NCBI GenBank assembly: GCA_030529205.1
Contig: JAUMXJ010000044.1
Location: 1 to 8,012 of the forward strand
Direction of reading: 5' to 3'
Length of the DNA: 8,012 nt
Source of the DNA: Bacillota bacterium
GTDB taxonomy: Bacteria > Bacillota > Clostridia > Peptostreptococcales > Acidaminobacteraceae
Within the stretch, counting starts at the first letter, position 1; every line of letters begins with the position of its first letter. Shown in pieces: positions 6,989 through 8,012 of this stretch. Under the pieces are notes generated by a model. The model saw only the letters and a list, made by a program, of their open reading frames with translations, made no database searches and was not told where the DNA came from. Both the position numbers and the translations under genes were made by a program.

Positions 6989-7363
6989 CTATTTCAATTC
7001 TACTTCTGCGCCCGCTTCAACAAGAGCAGCCTTCATTTTTTCAGCTTCTTCTTTCGGAACAGCAGTCTTAACAGTTTGCGGAGCTCCGTCTACAAGGTCT
7101 TTCGCTTCTTTGAGTCCGAGACCTGTCAGTTCTCTTACAACTTTGATAACGCCGATTTTCTTAGCGCCTGCGTTAGAGAGAACAACGTCAAACTCCGACT
7201 TCTCTTCAGCTGCAGCTTCTCCGCCGCCTGCAACCGCACCGGCAGCAACCATAACAGGTGCAGATGCGCTTACACCGAACTCCGCTTCACAAGCTTCTAC
7301 GAGTTCTTTGATTTCAAGGATAGACATACCCTTAATCGCTTCAATAATTTGTTCTTTTGTCAT
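6989..7363 (-). CDS. rplL: 50S ribosomal protein L7/L12
   Basis: This 124-residue stalk protein of the large ribosomal subunit is present in multiple copies on L10 and recruits translational GTPases. The usual three parts are visible: an N-terminal dimerisation domain (about 1-30, with [16 protein letters not shown]), an Ala/Gly-rich flexible hinge (about 35-53), and a globular C-terminal domain with [19 protein letters not shown] (66-84) followed by [11 protein letters not shown]. Length is normal for bacteria. The ATG (7361-7363) follows the rplJ stop by 9 bases, and the AGGAGG ribosome binding site overlaps that TAG stop, indicating tight co-expression with L10. It is followed by a strong terminator. 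Confidence 0.98.
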   Translation of the reverse strand: MTKEQIIEAIKGMSILEIKELVEACEAEFGVSASAPVMVAAGAVAGGGEAAAEEKSEFDVVLSNAGAKKIGVIKVVRELTGLGLKEAKDLVDGAPQTVKTAVPKEEAEKMKAALVEAGAEVELK

Positions 7364-7372
7364 GATACCCTC

Positions 7373-7873
7373 CTATGCGGTAACTTCTTTTTCTTTTTCT
7401 TTGATAATATTCGCAAGTAAGTATGCGAAGTTCGATACAGGCGCCTTGATCGATCCAAGGAATCTGCCGATAAGTGCTTCTTTGGACGGTAGATCCGCGA
7501 TTTCGACAATCTTTTTGTTGTCGTAGAATGTTCCCTCTACCACTCCACATCTAAGTTCAAGTTTTGGGTGTGTTTTAGCAAACTCTTTGATAATTTTAGC
7601 AGGAACGACCGCATCGTTCACCCCGAACGCAATCGCATTCGGTCCGCTGAGTTCTTCGGAAAGAGACTCGAATTCGGTTCCGCTGATCGCAATTTTAACA
7701 AGATTGTTTTTGTATACTTTGTACACCACACCGCTCTCTCTGAATTTTGCGCGAAGTTCGGTCGCTTCGCCGGCAGAAAGACCTCTGTAGTCGACAACAA
7801 TCGCAGATTTCGCATTGGCAAAATTCTCTTTAATCTTGTCCACTTCCGCTTTTTTTGCTTCTATGCTTGCCAT
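7373..7873 (-). CDS. rplJ: 50S ribosomal protein L10
   Basis: This 166-residue protein anchors L7/L12 dimers to 23S rRNA and so forms the base of the ribosomal stalk. Family features include IVVDYRGLS (25-33), the RNA-binding N-terminal region with YKVYKNNL (51-58), and LPSKEALIGRFLGSIKAPV (128-146). The C-terminal helix region ending in IIKEKEKEV carries the L7/L12 docking surface. Length is typical. The ATG at 7871-7873 is preceded by AAAGGAGGAG with good spacing. It heads the visible part of the rplJ-rplL unit and lies below an L10-type leader, so L10 probably represses its own synthesis by binding that leader. Confidence 0.98.
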   Translation of the reverse strand: MASIEAKKAEVDKIKENFANAKSAIVVDYRGLSAGEATELRAKFRESGVVYKVYKNNLVKIAISGTEFESLSEELSGPNAIAFGVNDAVVPAKIIKEFAKTHPKLELRCGVVEGTFYDNKKIVEIADLPSKEALIGRFLGSIKAPVSNFAYLLANIIKEKEKEVTA

Positions 7874-8003
7874 AACTCCTCCTTTCTGAGATTTTTACCT
7901 TGCAAGGCTGAAAAAATTCAGCCCCTTTGTACCGAGACAAAGAGGCTAAGGCGTTCCTCGGCAGGATTTTTAAGGAATTCCCCCTGCTGTCTTCGGTGTA
8001 TTC
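7874..8003 (-). promoter_or_regulatory. L10-type ribosomal protein leader (autoregulatory mRNA leader)
   Basis: The region upstream of rplJ carries GAAGACAGCAGG and, after an internal segment, CCTGCCGAGGAA. The GCAGG (7983-7987) and CCTGC (7961-7965) arms pair, and the flanking A/G-rich unpaired bases resemble the kink-turn region of the Firmicutes L10 leader. It is followed by a terminator-like hairpin and then the rplJ ribosome binding site. By family knowledge, free L10 (with L7/L12) binds this leader and lowers expression. The 5' boundary is uncertain and the promoter is not visible in this window. Confidence 0.8.
7906..7947 (-). terminator. Attenuator with alternative hairpins in the L10 leader
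   Basis: In minus-strand reading AGCCTCTTTGT (7937-7947) and ACAAAGGGGCT (7920-7930) form an 11-bp stem (one G-T) with a 6-nt loop, followed three bases later by six T's (7911-7916), as in an intrinsic terminator. The overlapping sequence GGCTGAA TTTT TTCAGCC (7906-7923) forms a second perfect 7-bp hairpin that uses the 3' end of the first stem and holds the T-run in its loop. The two cannot fully coexist. This suggests a regulated attenuation switch ahead of rplJ. The pairings are seen directly; the regulatory role is inferred from the leader family. Confidence 0.7.
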
Positions 8004-8012
8004 GTTATGATC

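Noticed and set aside
6822..7526. A 234-codon plus-strand open frame over rplL and the riboswitch promoter.
   Set aside because: It is antisense to well-recognised rplL and rplJ and to the operon terminator. The Ser/Ala-rich product is an antisense artefact of the Ala/Gly-rich L7/L12.

Overview
The window looks like chromosomal DNA from a Gram-positive, low-to-moderate-GC bacterium, most likely one of the Clostridia. The evidence is strong AAAGGAGG-type ribosome binding sites, a lipobox-bearing solute-binding protein, an L10-type ribosomal leader, a cobalamin riboswitch, and a very large exported Ig-like/YDG-repeat surface protein. I cannot fix the genus from the sequence alone. Every gene I can support lies on the minus strand, so transcription runs from high to low coordinates.

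Layout in the direction of transcription. (1) 8012-6924: the end of a ribosomal protein operon, with an L10-type leader that can form two mutually exclusive hairpins, rplJ (L10), rplL (L7/L12), and a strong intrinsic terminator at 6924-6956. (2) 6856-3420: a corrinoid uptake operon. It begins with a near-consensus sigma-A promoter (TTGACA-17-TATAGT) and a cobalamin riboswitch (6653-6807), followed by possible expression-platform structures. The genes are a BtuF-like lipoprotein, a BtuC/FecCD permease that overlaps it by 17 nt, a BtuD-like ATPase one base further on, and a 44-codon ORF with an excellent Shine-Dalgarno that may be a remnant of a fourth gene. (3) 3419-3165: an AT-rich spacer carrying a promoter. 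(4) 3164-1: a cysteine-free (mature part) exported repeat protein of at least 1054 residues, cut off by the window edge.

How the genes work together. The ABC importer would by homology alone be called iron-siderophore/haem/B12 type. The riboswitch directly upstream makes cobalamin or another corrinoid by far the likeliest substrate: high intracellular cobalamin should shut expression down. BtuF captures the ligand outside the membrane, a BtuC dimer forms the channel and a BtuD dimer drives it. The surface protein has its own promoter and no visible mechanistic link to the transporter. However, no intrinsic terminator is visible between them, so some read-through cannot be excluded.

The main points worth a second look are the riboswitch and its expression platform, the 44-codon ORF, the L10 leader switch, and the domain make-up of the surface protein. 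I saw no insertion sequence, CRISPR array, tRNA, rRNA or phage feature.
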